NCBI GenBank assembly: GCA_903881585.1
Contig: CAIRTW010000357.1
Location: 1-34,585 of the forward strand
Origin: an uncultured Bacteroidota bacterium
Lineage (GTDB): Bacteria; Bacteroidota; Bacteroidia; Chitinophagales; Chitinophagaceae
DNA: 34,585 bases
Direction of reading: 5' to 3'
Shown here: one piece after another, positions 31,701 through 34,585 of the stretch
How the letters are laid out: the number at the start of each line of letters is the position of its first letter
Position numbering within the stretch: position 1 is the first letter of the stretch
Notes under the pieces: generated by a model
The model's database searches: none
Seen by the model: the letters and a program-made list of their open reading frames with translations, nothing else
Told to the model about the DNA's origin: nothing
Made by a program: the position numbers and the translations under genes

Positions 31701-34311
31701 GGGTGATGTATCCGGCCTGAGCTCCGGCGTGGCTACCATAACCTATACACTGGGCACCGGCTGCTTCGTTACCAAAGTCATCAACATCAGCACTGCGCCA
31801 TCGGCAGTTCTTGGCCAGCTTACGGTATGTGTCGGCGCTACCACGTTCGTATCTGATGCGACATCAGGCGGCGTCTCATGGAGCAGCAGCAATACCACAG
31901 CAGCCACGATCTCCAACTCAGGTGCGGTACAAGGCCTGTCAACCGGCACCAGCACGATCACCTATACGACCACCGGCGGCTGTTTCATAACAGCAGTGGT
32001 AACGGTGAATGCAGTGCCTGCGTCAATATCAAACAACAGCGCTATATGCCAGGGCACATCGATCGTGCTTACCGATGGCTCAGCCGGCGGATCGTGGACC
32101 AGCAGCAATTCGGGCATCGCATCTGTAGGCACCGACGGTACGCTGACCGGCGTATCCGGTGGTACGGCGAAGATCACCTACACCGTAAATGGAGCAGGGT
32201 GCAGCACAACAGCAGTGGCTACAGTTAACCCATTGCCTAATGCAGGCACATTGTCCGGCTCTGGCATCGTATGTGTGGGTGCAACGATCACCTACAGTGA
32301 TGCAGCAGCAGGCGGCACCTGGAGCTCTACAGCTATAGGCACAGCGACAGTAACCGCATCAGGAGCAGTGACTGGTATCGCACCGGGCACCAGCGCCATA
32401 TCCTACACCGTGACCAATGGTTGCGGCACAGCAGCTGCTACAGCAGTTGTAACCGTTAACCCATTACCGTCTGCGGGTACGATCACCGGCTCAGTAGCCG
32501 TGTGTGCAGGATCAGCAGGATCGCTTACCGATGCAGTTGCGGGCGGCACCTGGAGCACATCGAACAGTATTGCTTCTGTAGATGGTTCAGGTAATGTAAC
32601 CGGCGTAAGCGGCGGTACATCAATAATATCTTATACCGTGAGCAGCAGCTGCGGCAGCGCGAGCGCCACAGCAATAGCCACAATTAACCCGATAAGCCCG
32701 ATCACGGGCACCCCATCGATGTGTGTGGGCTTCACCAGCACACTGACAGATGCAACAACAGGCGGTACCTGGAGCAGCAGCACAACCTCAGTAGCAACGG
32801 TAGGATCATCCACCGGCGTTGTAAGCGGCGTTGCCTCCGGCACCTCTACAGTGATATACACCTCACCATCAGGCTGTACCCGTTCAGTAGTGATTACGGT
32901 AACGTCATCGCTTCCTGCGATCACCGGCACACTTGGTGTATGCGTTGGTTCTACTACCGCGCTTACAGACCTCACCCCCGGCGGTACCTGGACGAGCAGC
33001 AGCCCGTCACTGGCATCGGTAGGCGGAACAACCGGTATTGTTACCGGCTCTGTAGCCGGCACAGCGCACATCACCTATACGGTGGGCGGCAGCTGCCAGT
33101 CTATCACAACAGTGACAGTTAACGGAGCGCCATCAACACCGGGCGGATCAGCGACCATATGTCTTGGCTCATCAATTACTGTCAGCGACCTGGTATCAGG
33201 CGGCGACTGGACTAGCTCAGGCAGTGTATCCTCGGTAGCTACCGGCACTACGCTGACCACAGTAACCGGCAACACCCTTGGTACAGGTACAGTGACCTAC
33301 ACCCTTGCCGGCAGCGGTTGCGCGAAGACCAAGACAATAACAGTGAACAGCCTCCCTACGGCAATACTGGGTAACCCGGTTGTGTGCGGCATCGCGGCAG
33401 TCACGTTCCTGTCTGACGCTACTGCCGGCACATCATGGACGATCAGTCCTGTGGGCACAGCAACGGTGAGCGGAAGCGGCCGTGTGTATGGCGTATCACT
33501 GGGCACGGCAACGGTTACGTATACCGGCACGAACACCTGTATAATAACAACAGTGGTTACGGTTGACGGCGTACCGGCAGTTGCAGCGATCTCAGGCGTT
33601 AACAATGTAAGCCATGGCAGCACGGTAACATTAAGCGATATTACACCAGGCGGTGTATGGAGCAGTGCCAACAGCGCCATAGCAAGTGTGGATGGTGTAG
33701 GTGATGTAACAGGCGTTGCAGCATCGGGCACAACCACGATCAGTTATACAGTTACCGATGCACTGGGATGTGCAGGCCATGCTACACAGTCAATGACCGT
33801 TCACACTCCAGCGCCACCATCACATGTAGTTGGCGGCACAGCCACGCTGTTCACCGGAACGAGCGTGAGCATAGCCGATGAGATCGCCGGCGGCGTGTGG
33901 AGCAGCAGCAACACGGGAGTGGCAACAGTGGACAACGCAGGTTCGATCACCGGTATCACACCGGGTGCGGCCAGCATCACCCACATAAGCACAACCGGCT
34001 GGGGCGAAACAACGACCACGGTAACCCCGGTAATCGTAAGTGAGCTTCCAGTTGATGTACGTGTAGTGCCAAACCCGAACAACGGTGCGTTTACCGTTAA
34101 GGGTACATTAGGAACACTGCAGGATGAAGAAGTATCACTTGAAGTTACCGATGTACTGGGCCAGGTTATCTACACCAGCAAGGTGATGGTACACGGTGGT
34201 AAGATCAACGAGAAAGTATCTATGAACAATACATTTGCTAACGGCATGTATATGCTCACAGTACACAGTGGCTCTGAAAACAAGGTGTTCCACTTTGTGA
34301 TAGAGAAATAA
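10786..34311 (+). CDS. Giant modular surface adhesin/fibre protein with type-A T9SS sorting tail (7841 residues)
   Basis: One uninterrupted 7841-residue reading frame. Layout by residue: 1-39 N-terminal extension; 40-65 signal peptide (MKRLRLVVCSLLLAMLGVFS...NSFA); 66-235 adhesin-like segment; 236-480 glycine-rich domain; 481-669 Ig-like segments; 670-4184 three rounds of an A/B supermodule; 4185-4277 PKD-like; 4278-5270 twelve Ig-like repeats; 5273-7755 thirty-four BIG2-like repeats; 7756-7841 a type-A T9SS sorting domain (VVPNPNNGAFTV, DVLGQVIY, ANGMYMLTV, final FHFVIEK). Tails of this type direct passage through the T9SS pore and anchoring at the cell surface. I chose the first ATG because the upstream remnant shares the extension; the ATG at 10903 would start right at the signal peptide. 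The product is probably a very long surface fibre for adhesion or motility. No enzymatic domain or catalytic motif was recognised, and the binding partner is unknown. Confidence 0.93.
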   Translation: MSNFSASSNSTNAVATNQTTATPRSTTKTFSRALSAIVNMKRLRLVVCSLLLAMLGVFSATNSFATTYTTTYSGGGTLAQTVYPGQSNVVIYSFSAAQSTTLNYFTAFTFTTTGTATTTDISSYSVYMNNTTLGTLAPVCIGTVACTGGAATYSIPVVNRLSLAVGNTYLFTILANFKTTASTSPAHTIAVNSEYAAAFTWGNVATIASAGSAPAGSAATTAANNVSSYFPMTAGLQTYTVPAGCTHLAITAAGAQGGTNGDYFASPNYYVSGGGLGGLVTETVTATASGVYTVMVGGVGGNVPAAGTAGGPGGFNGGGAGGSNGTAFQAGGGGGGATYVCGGVFTTSSSNLLVVAGGGGGAGLANTPFDGDRGGLGGGATGAAGYSANALSPSLCGQGGSQSAGGAAGTSGGGAGSATGLTGATGLGLGGGGGGGYFGGGSGTNGGGGGGSSFVPSFATAGTNSQGINYSNGYVIITPLFNVTGGGNYCSGGSGVTIGLDGSVSGASYQLYNGAATVGSPVAGTGSAITFGTTFTAAGTYSVAATSPNAGMLGTATVTIIAAPNLTGWSSPTAPTTCSEAGNVITVNCSTLVAGTYTVTYSISGGATGSGLTAVLTMGGGGTGTFTTLPITSGVSTTVTVTQITNTTGCSTAQGTSNTVTFSVTASPVLTAGVGVTEDNIGTNPITFTYGSVYQSAITMITAQLGSGPIYTLTPTTDYTTTSSAITLIPNTGDHYLTTSGNYTITVYAPGYSACNAVVYQTIASGNATHLVVTTAPVASGTAPGLTTQPIVTAEDIYGNAATTYGTSVVATAVGSSWTIGGTSTSATTSGVANAFNFTATYVSSPYATVLFTSGSLTVSASFSIPTPSASPMTWYTKVTGASANLTTTAAWTSDPLGGVGATPFPSDFTLANRTWDIYYGSSPSYTSDWSVAGTVNVGDGTDPITFVLPSAYALLGTVNVANYGTLDFNNANIPALGTVASLSTLVFDGSASYIFPNSTGMNYGNLTFNTTGNTSFTNPSATTFTVNGNLVAQGTGTTETNAALLMIGNTGNIAYTFNIGGNFTLKNSSSVYAIGAGAANTPVVTFNIAKNDSVFGTAAIFNGYFTTVGTANEITINLNGGTGPSNPQIMYSVLPAAFYCMANLNIAAGSTGLIPSNTTYTTMDASNATQYCSMTVNGTLMIGASGLIFDQWTTHNYPITIANSSTATLMIADPLGIYNVAATYHSFGHISALTFNTGANYVFNGTTTQVTGTSFPAMTLSGSGSFTCNNPAGVTLTNALTVASGTSMNLETGAMSTTNLTVNSGANVNVDNGNFSAALGTYTGIKLNYVNLGNNNLTVSTANTEWPASLSGSVNINKPGATISLNASKVLPVLATYGNMTLTSGTLSAGSSNISLTGNWSNNNGTSAFTPGTGIVSFTGTAVQTLGGTFPTTFNTLNINNSAGSTGVTLNVTGGTPTTTFASGSTVQLQQGVLTTTTALAMSSGSNMTRDGGTISATPGTYSGVNLSYADLGNNIAVTTGNEWPTSFNGNVTDNKAATVTLNTASYAVTGNITLNSGILAAGSNAISLTGNWTNNNVGATPLTGTNTVTLNGSGSQTIGGTYISTFYNLTLGAAASLTYNAAVTNTLALGNFNLTTNTNTFTCPGNVPVTRGTGYVIGNLYKTTVTSPINFEVGDANYAPVSLALTGAPTGSIGVAVTHGNHPALGGTGSVIDGSNDVAHYWTITGTTGTAPTTVAPTFTYNTADVDGGVGSNTGYQAQVYNSGTWGPAISAGVVNTMTPTPSTSLPASATYVGAFAIGNVPPGMPRSMFANYTPPTEDNLSTLPITFTDSGSWAESFTLVTAQRTGSTVISTLTSTVDYIVNGPAGTLSLLPGGGGHTFLDTAGFYTITVYSSGYTGSSVVQQVLPGAANHLVMGTPQPSGPSTNGGTLGVQPTLTIVDQYGNLTTSSAVITATVGAGTWTLGGLSTSATASSGSVSFSSDALTATSLGPVTGATIVFSSPGITSVTSNPFSIVPPNSPALSSAAGATVDNPFTITFTDNATWRGGVSATGVTVNGTTLPSLAWSLSSGALTLTPSASSLLQTAGTYTITVSSTGFAATSCVQVIGVGAPNKLIVTTQPAAPTYNGGTLATQPVVKVADQYGNLESGSTAIVTAAVGAGSWSIGGPSLTATASGGLASFSNLTATSGAYVTGATISFTSPGLASVTSAPFNIPGPATNIYYNINSTGALADLSLTTSWTTDPVGAAAGNIGSGVNPANFTAPSSEFIVVNGTNPVLANTWTVSGLGSYIVVGNSSSTINFSAGTFQIAGTASINVTANATLTYNNSTLPTFGTLSSLSTVVLTGTQTIPNSVNWGNLTYSGATTGTLTTGIYNIAGSFSQTSGTVTFPTAGAVITINIGKDFNLSGGQFNLATQATSVSAMYVYGNFYLSGGTFYSNASSGGNITLYGNYSRTLGSIMGGTSYYVNYTFANTASTLASPQHFIHTSSGATFAEQYVITSGVTVQMDGNFVSNTTNNVWSVSGVLNMQGFVYSGTGAQFTLYAGGTLVTQHAQGISSTALTGCLQNTGAKTFNGPSNNIIFNGTSAQVTGNLCPTTFGNGYYMTINNAAGVTVTNTTQFSAAGSILNLQNGLLANSAGNLIFGAGSYVMVDNGTFSVTPTAYAGVNVEYANLGYNQTAVTTGLEWPNAGFQSNIIVNKPGATVSLNANKVLTNTTTSAITLTAGTLDATTSNYTITTACNWTNNSGSSAFVSRGGTVTFNGGSGTIGGSYGTGFNILTIAANTTLSAATTFASGKTLNLQSGTFSNGSNLSMSSGSNVTVDNGTLNTAPSVYSGVNLTYTSLGANTSITTGGEWPASFTGNVVVNKTGQTITLGGNKAVTGPVTITAGTLDVSASNYGISLTGTWTNNGTFNARNGTVTFNGSSAQTNAGSSAAFYNLTLNNTAGLTLGLNTTVSNLLTLTNGVITTGIRKLTMTTAPGTVSRGVSSTSNYVNGTLEKAVTGYGGTTPINFEVGDADYAPVSISTSANLTGAGATLAVTDTAGHHPNYASAGIDGTFYVDHYWTISAPVAPTGSFSITPTFSYNTPSDVGGGSNTSPAPWVAQMWNGTAWTAVNTAAADPTGNSTSVPTTSTSYLGQYIVGLNDQNTPPAFTAAVGVNEDNASVTPAAFTLSPATGSPSIADWKAHITLVTAKRAGGSLVNLTGGGTDYGVAVVGTAGTFSLVPTSADNYLTTAGTYTINISSVGYTTATLVQTIAAGAPAAMSITDQPTNVTTNGSVIPGLTPPYIVINMTDRFGNAASGSATITGNAVAGVGGATWTAGSNTITGSSPISFSTITASSFGAVTGATIQFTGISGTSTLTPTTSNTFNINAPAPPALTAAAGATVDNPFSITYTDNSVWRAAITSVLVNGSTLAPAAWSTSAGNLTLTPSASTLLQTVGSYTITVLATGYTNDVLSTQPIAAGVGATLVMSINPTAPVFNGGPLVTQPVVLIKDHYNNATTSTASVSAGASGGSSSWTLGGTTTVNGVSGTVTYSGLTATSALYDPGATITFSITSTYGTSTVTSLGFNIPNPPITYYDKPGTGNDLSVLGNWTTSTSGVGGSAPGTFVSNSQKFVIRNGTNPTLTAGSLAISGTGSYLNVGNDTASVNFVIPSGQSYTGLINVAGNSTLTTANTTMPTWGSLDPTSTVVFNGASQAIPVTPSYGNLTFNGTTGTIASGTLSVGGTFSVTGSSTLTSPNTGVINVAGLTSVSGGTLTNAGTGTINLRGDLSVTGTGAITGTTLNTVNFVNTATTQNITWTGGGNGNTTLNVNASVTASLSSGLPLSGGSNVIVNGTLVFGATNAISGLGAFTLGIGGTLNTSNTSGLDASITTGTRTFNSGSYVFNGATTTPWPAVTAISAPVNVSIAAVAVTSNKNFTVSGTLTVPASGTLDMSTNTLGGIFTVANNGTIQTENTGATPFTSNLNWGSTGVVIYDAGAAQTVMAGTYNNLTLNNAAGGSLSGNATVNNVLALNAGNLNVGGNTLTLGTAATVTTTGSFSSTDMIIASNASGQVLKQYAGSGSFTYPIGDVIPNYSPITLSVTGAGSVGVYVRNVKDPNDHAVTDYLNRYWHVATSGITNYSVTSANYVSPGDVVGTESNIHAGQWTGTIPWIMGATESGSSLSFGTISRSVTELSGLSAPVPSFTVSPGAAVCAGVGNTVTYGTQSGETSYVWNVPGTAGTDYVITSGGTGSSNNTVTLYWITPGSMTVTVNYTDADGLTGISPATNTTFVSSLTLAASNNSPACVGGTVNLSSGEAGTATPVTYAWSGPISYGNTASNPTLSISGTGMAGTYTIVATGGSCTVTSTTIVTVNTLAISPSNDGPACVGGTINLSANASGSETLTTYTWSGPSYSSSSMNPVLSGVTTATSGVYTLTVSGSGSGCSGTNTTTVVVNTIAAAPNNDGPACVGGTVNLTSNVTGTATPTTYFWNGPIGYTRTIANPSLSSATTAMSGTYNFTVTATGSNCIATGSTSVIVNTIGITAANDGPACVGGTINLSSTPSGTATPSGYSWSGPSFSAGVQNPLLTASATTAMSGVYVVTITATGSACSAIGTTTVTVNTVAIAPSNDGPACVGGTVNLFANATGSETITSYSWSGPSYSSPATNPSLSSVTTDMAGTYTLTVTGSGSGCSATNTTTVVVNTIAAAPNNDGPACVGGTVNLTSNVTGTATPGTYFWSGPIGFTNSTANPSLSGVTTAMAGTYNFTVTATGSNCVATGSTIVTVNTFSIAAGNDGPACVGGSINLTSTPSGSLAPVSYSWGGPLSFGAGTQNTSLTTSATTDMSGIYTVTITAPGSACSATATTNVVVNTLATAPSNDGPACVGSTVNLFSNITGTAVPTTYSWSGPSFTAATSNTSLSSVTTDMTGTYNFTVTATGSGCIATGSTNVTVNNLGVVAGNDAPACVGGTVDLTATPSGSEVPTNYNWSGPHSFVSTLQNPVISGATLLTAGTYTVTMSGTGTGCSTTATTTVTINTLSITAANDGPACVGGTINLTSSPSGTAVPTSYSWGGPLSFGAGTQNTNLTTSATTDMSGIYAVTVTATGSGCTAVGTTSVTVNSFGVAATNDGPACLNAVVILTSTPSGSAVPTSYSWSGPSSFSNTNQVTSIAPVAFSNAGVYTVTVTANGSACTATATTNVVIRSLSINAFNDGPTCAGLITNLTSVPGGTSVPTSYTWSGPLSFNATTQNTMLSPAAVPMTGTYTVVVTAVGTGCIATATTSVIVLPIPVSISGTPQMCVGSTSTLSDATAGGVWSSTNTGIATIGTAGAPTSPHLVSGLYMGTATISYTTSNGCAATVVVTVNPNPVITGMAPICLGSTLGLTDNIPGGTWSASNGHASVGTSTGVITGASIGTDVITYTLPTTCRTTAVATVNGAPNAIGGTPHVCQGQTTTLNEITGGGTWVSGNPSVATVGSSGSPVTVTGLLGGTTVVSYILPSGCYSSVVVTVNSLSAITGNAVVCQGSTLTLSDLALGGTWVSHTPAVATIGSVSGIVTGIAGGTSLISYTTFSGCQTTAVVTVSPATAILGTASVCEGGTTSLSDATAGGTWSSSSPANGSVAAGSGLVSGILAGTTTISYTITGSGCSATRVVTVNAAAGTITGTPTVCAGLMTNLTDGTPGGAWISGTPTKATVGTDGTVTGVAAGTSSITYKMTTGGCQATQVVTVNTTPATITGNAPVCQSATVTLHETTTGGAWSTLDISIAMVGSTGIVTGGSAGTATITYAMPTGCQNTTIVTVNPITPITGAAPVCVGATVSLTDATTGGNWSSSVPARGTVDASGNVTGIAAGPVNITYTIPATGCKAIAAETVNALPSAITGGSVVCSGGSTLALRDATTGGIWSSPAGSGGSATVDGSGNVTGTGAGTVTISYAVSGCSVSRTITVTATPAAITGNTPTCAGTALSLVETVGGGTWSSSNTAVATVGTDGTVTTVAGGTSTISYTTGAGCSASVVVTVNTILAITGLPSVCLASTTSLADVTPGGTWSSSAAGTASVGSTGIVTGNAIGTATISYTTASCTRTTTVTVNPVPTAIAGTLTTCASGTTSLSDDGSGVWSSTNTTVATIASTGVVSGVLAGTTTIKYTAGSGCFVSAVVTVNAGPSPIGGASSVCAGLTISLSDFLAGGTWSTTSSFASVDGSGNVLGISAGSAVITYTGPTGGCFVTRTIAVNALPAPVSGNPVVCIGRNTFLSDATGGGVSWTSSNTGVATISGSGAVTGVSSGNATMTYLVSSGCISTVIVTVNPQPSGISGNTPLCVGNSILLGDISGGGVWSSSNGTIATVGSDGTVTGASGGTAVISYVVNGGGCYATAIVTVTAVTPITGASIVCTGSSVTLNNTTAGGTWSSASGTVTVNASTGSVSGSSAGTAVITYTFAGGGCAATKTITVNTTPTAITGTGLLCIGTQLALSDAATGGSWTSSNTGVAGVSGSSGIVTGSAAGTATITYTLAGCQATTLLTVNTASPVTGFSSICAGGVANMHDGIGGGTWSSSNPAAGTISATGVVTGTGAGITTISYSLASGCVNTLVMTVNALPDAITGNGVICVGGILNLTDDITGGTWSSSNGVATVDGSGDVSAVAIGTATIAYTSATGCVTSVVVTVGATPAPITGTAVVCEGGVITLNDATLGGVWTSTLTNATVGSATGVVTGVAFGTTTISYTLAGCGSVSVDVTVNASPAAFTNNIPVCIGSSFTLGETTGGGTWSATGGNATVDGSGDVSGVTAGTATVSYTVASCSTTAVVTVAAMPAAITAPSFICLGSTTDLFDATAGGLWSTSDATVTLGTSTGVLTGVSIGTASITYTTATGCTATTIVSVNTATSPIFGALNLCISTSTLYTDATFGGAWSSSNTAVATVGTDGTVNGMAVGTATISYVTGGCISTQVIAVNPAPAGISGPSSVCPSSTITEVDATGGGVWSTTSSFISLDGSGDVSGLSSGVATITYTLGTGCFVTKVINISTAPSAVLGQLTVCVGATTFVSDATSGGVSWSSSNTTAATISNSGAVQGLSTGTSTITYTTTGGCFITAVVTVNAVPASISNNSAICQGTSIVLTDGSAGGSWTSSNSGIASVGTDGTLTGVSGGTAKITYTVNGAGCSTTAVATVNPLPNAGTLSGSGIVCVGATITYSDAAAGGTWSSTAIGTATVTASGAVTGIAPGTSAISYTVTNGCGTAAATAVVTVNPLPSAGTITGSVAVCAGSAGSLTDAVAGGTWSTSNSIASVDGSGNVTGVSGGTSIISYTVSSSCGSASATAIATINPISPITGTPSMCVGFTSTLTDATTGGTWSSSTTSVATVGSSTGVVSGVASGTSTVIYTSPSGCTRSVVITVTSSLPAITGTLGVCVGSTTALTDLTPGGTWTSSSPSLASVGGTTGIVTGSVAGTAHITYTVGGSCQSITTVTVNGAPSTPGGSATICLGSSITVSDLVSGGDWTSSGSVSSVATGTTLTTVTGNTLGTGTVTYTLAGSGCAKTKTITVNSLPTAILGNPVVCGIAAVTFLSDATAGTSWTISPVGTATVSGSGRVYGVSLGTATVTYTGTNTCIITTVVTVDGVPAVAAISGVNNVSHGSTVTLSDITPGGVWSSANSAIASVDGVGDVTGVAASGTTTISYTVTDALGCAGHATQSMTVHTPAPPSHVVGGTATLFTGTSVSIADEIAGGVWSSSNTGVATVDNAGSITGITPGAASITHISTTGWGETTTTVTPVIVSELPVDVRVVPNPNNGAFTVKGTLGTLQDEEVSLEVTDVLGQVIYTSKVMVHGGKINEKVSMNNTFANGMYMLTVHSGSENKVFHFVIEK
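11491..12225 (+). other. Segment encoding an ALK/LTK-type glycine-rich domain
   Basis: Residues about 236-480 of the giant protein. The segment opens with YTVPAGCTHLAITAAGAQGG, continues with GGGLGG, VYTVMVGGVGG, runs of four to seven glycines, GGGATYV, LLVVAGGGGGAG and GGGGGGGYFGGG, and ends with a beta-like YVIITPL. The order of these motifs fits the glycine-rich domain of ALK/LTK receptors, which I recall also occurring in bacterial secreted proteins. It is not collagen-like, because there is no G-x-y periodicity. Glycine is written mostly GGC/GGT, giving long GGC-rich DNA runs. Confidence 0.65.
12793..23338 (+). repeat. Three tandem A/B supermodules within the giant gene
   Basis: A-modules of about 200 residues read TxDNPFxITFTDNxxW, then YTITVxxxGY, a stretch like TQPVVxxxDQYGN, and an end like VTGATIxFxSPG. 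Copies start at 12793, 16198, 16849, 20230 and 20914. B-modules start at about 13402, 17449 and 21517 with WYTKxTG or IYYNINSTG or ITYYDKPGT. They contain YGNLTF segments, beta-helix-like runs (SLTGNWTNN, VTFNGS, TFASGKTLNLQ) and end in an INFEVGD or FTYPIGD domain with DHYWTI-like residues. The order is A1-B1, A2-A3-B2, A4-A5-B3. In B1 and B2 a sub-repeat with EWPxSFxGNV occurs twice each (near 14820, 15355, 18840 and 19348); B3 lacks it. Confidence 0.75.
23617..26595 (+). repeat. Array of 12 Ig-like repeats of about 83 residues
   Basis: Twelve head-to-tail units average 248 bases. The consensus is NDGPACVGGTVNLTS, then SxSWSGP, NPSLSSxTTxMSGTYxxTVTATGSGC and an ending TTVTVNT. Both cysteines (PACVGG and GSGC) are present in all twelve, which suggests one disulfide per domain. 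The units fall into groups of three: unit 2 resembles 5, 3 resembles 6 and 4 resembles 7, with 10 again close to 7. Units 11 and 12 are the most divergent (PACLNA, PTCAGL). They correspond to residues 4278-5270 and belong broadly with the Ig-like repeats of Bacteroidota surface proteins. Confidence 0.85.
26602..34050 (+). repeat. Array of 34 BIG2-like repeats of about 73 residues
   Basis: I count 34 head-to-tail units averaging 219 bases, encoding residues 5273-7755. The consensus is PxAITGxxxVCxGSTxTLSDATxGGTWSSSN, then VATVGTDGTVTGVxxGTATISYT, then GC and VVTVN. The middle part matches the bacterial Ig-like group 2 (BIG2) pattern; the VC...GC cysteine pair is an added feature. Units 1-32 keep both cysteines, unit 33 (VNNVSHGS) keeps only the second, and unit 34 (TATLFTG) has none. 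The DNA for the GGTWSSS core is strikingly uniform (GGCGGCACCTGGAGCAGC with few changes) in many units. Confidence 0.85.
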
Positions 34312-34326
34312 TCTGTGGAGTATTTT

Positions 34327-34371
34327 AAGAAAGCGGGGCTGGCCATTTGGTTAGCCCCGCTTTCTTGTTTT
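34327..34371 (+). terminator. Rho-independent terminator after the giant gene
   Basis: AAGAAAGCGGGGCT (34327-34340) and AGCCCCGCTTTCTT (34353-34366) form a perfect 14-bp stem with a 12-base loop, followed by GTTTT. It lies 15 bases after the stop codon and ends the transcription unit of the giant gene. Confidence 0.92.
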
Positions 34372-34413
34372 GCTAAAAGTGATAATTTCGGGTGGGAGAT
34401 AGCCGCAAAAATA

Positions 34414-34453
34414 AACCCCGGTTCACGGGGTCCTTACGAAATACTTAGGGGTT
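34414..34453. repeat. Small inverted repeats downstream of the giant gene
   Basis: CCCCG (34416-34420) pairs with CGGGG (34426-34430) across a 5-base loop, and an alternative pairing links AACCCC (34414-34419) to GGGGTT (34448-34453). The two are mutually exclusive. There is no coding sequence. It could be a leader structure or operator for a gene beyond the window, or nothing. Confidence 0.35.
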
Positions 34454-34520
34454 GCTAAATAACTCAACATTCGCTCATTAGTAAAATGGATGTATAATAG
34501 TGCTGTTTTATTAGCCATTG

Positions 34521-34579
34521 GTATAGGGACAGAAGTGCTTGCCTCGTCATATTGACGAGGTTGAGCACTAAGGCTATAC
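34521..34579. other. Structured 59-base imperfect palindrome near the window end
   Basis: Nested complementary blocks share one centre: GTATAG with CTATAC (34521-34526 and 34574-34579), AGTGCT with AGCACT, and CCTCGTCA with TGACGAGG (34542-34549 and 34553-34560, loop TAT). The blocks are separated by short internal loops. No T-run follows within the window, which ends six bases later. It could be a structured RNA, a REP-like element or the end of a small mobile repeat. Confidence 0.45.
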
Positions 34580-34585
34580 AGGCAA

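Noticed and set aside
26602..34050. Regularly spaced repeats that could suggest a CRISPR array.
   Set aside because: Units are about 219 bases, in frame with one protein and variable throughout, with no constant repeat and unique spacer.

Overview
This 34.6-kb window looks like a chromosomal segment of a Bacteroidota bacterium, most likely of the Chitinophagaceae type. The reasons are two different type IX secretion (T9SS) sorting tails, a type-B 'gliding motility-associated' C-terminal domain and a type-A tail, together with starts that mostly lack Shine-Dalgarno sequences and intergenic palindromes of the kind common in that phylum. All recognised genes lie on the + strand. No tRNA, rRNA, transposase, phage gene or CRISPR array was found.

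Layout: (1) 4-285, an HU nucleoid protein, followed by about 600 bases of non-coding DNA with one good terminator and a paired-hairpin intergenic repeat. (2) 902-5815, three tandem paralogues of a secreted aryl-sulfate sulfotransferase (ASST) family. The first is separated from the other two by a repeat-rich spacer; the second and third are two bases apart. (3) 6103-9951, a 1282-residue multidomain surface protein ending in the type-B T9SS domain and followed by a strong terminator. (4) 10310-10555, a broken or very short secreted-protein start whose N-terminus resembles that of the next gene. (5) 10786-34311, one uninterrupted 7841-codon gene filling two thirds of the window. (6) A terminator and structured non-coding DNA to the end.

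The giant protein is a modular T9SS cargo. In order it has an N-terminal extension plus signal peptide, an adhesin-like segment, a glycine-rich domain resembling the one in ALK/LTK receptors, and three rounds of an Ig-like/beta-helix-like supermodule. These are followed by 12 Ig-like repeats of about 83 residues, 34 BIG2-like repeats of about 73 residues, and a type-A sorting tail. In both arrays nearly every repeat carries one cysteine pair. It is most simply read as a very long cell-surface fibre or adhesin, similar in concept to SprB of gliding Flavobacteriia but with different modules.

No shared pathway between the ASST trio and the surface proteins can be read from the sequence. The ASSTs should act in the periplasm and the two large proteins should be exported by T9SS to the surface. 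Domain names are from pattern recognition, not database searches.
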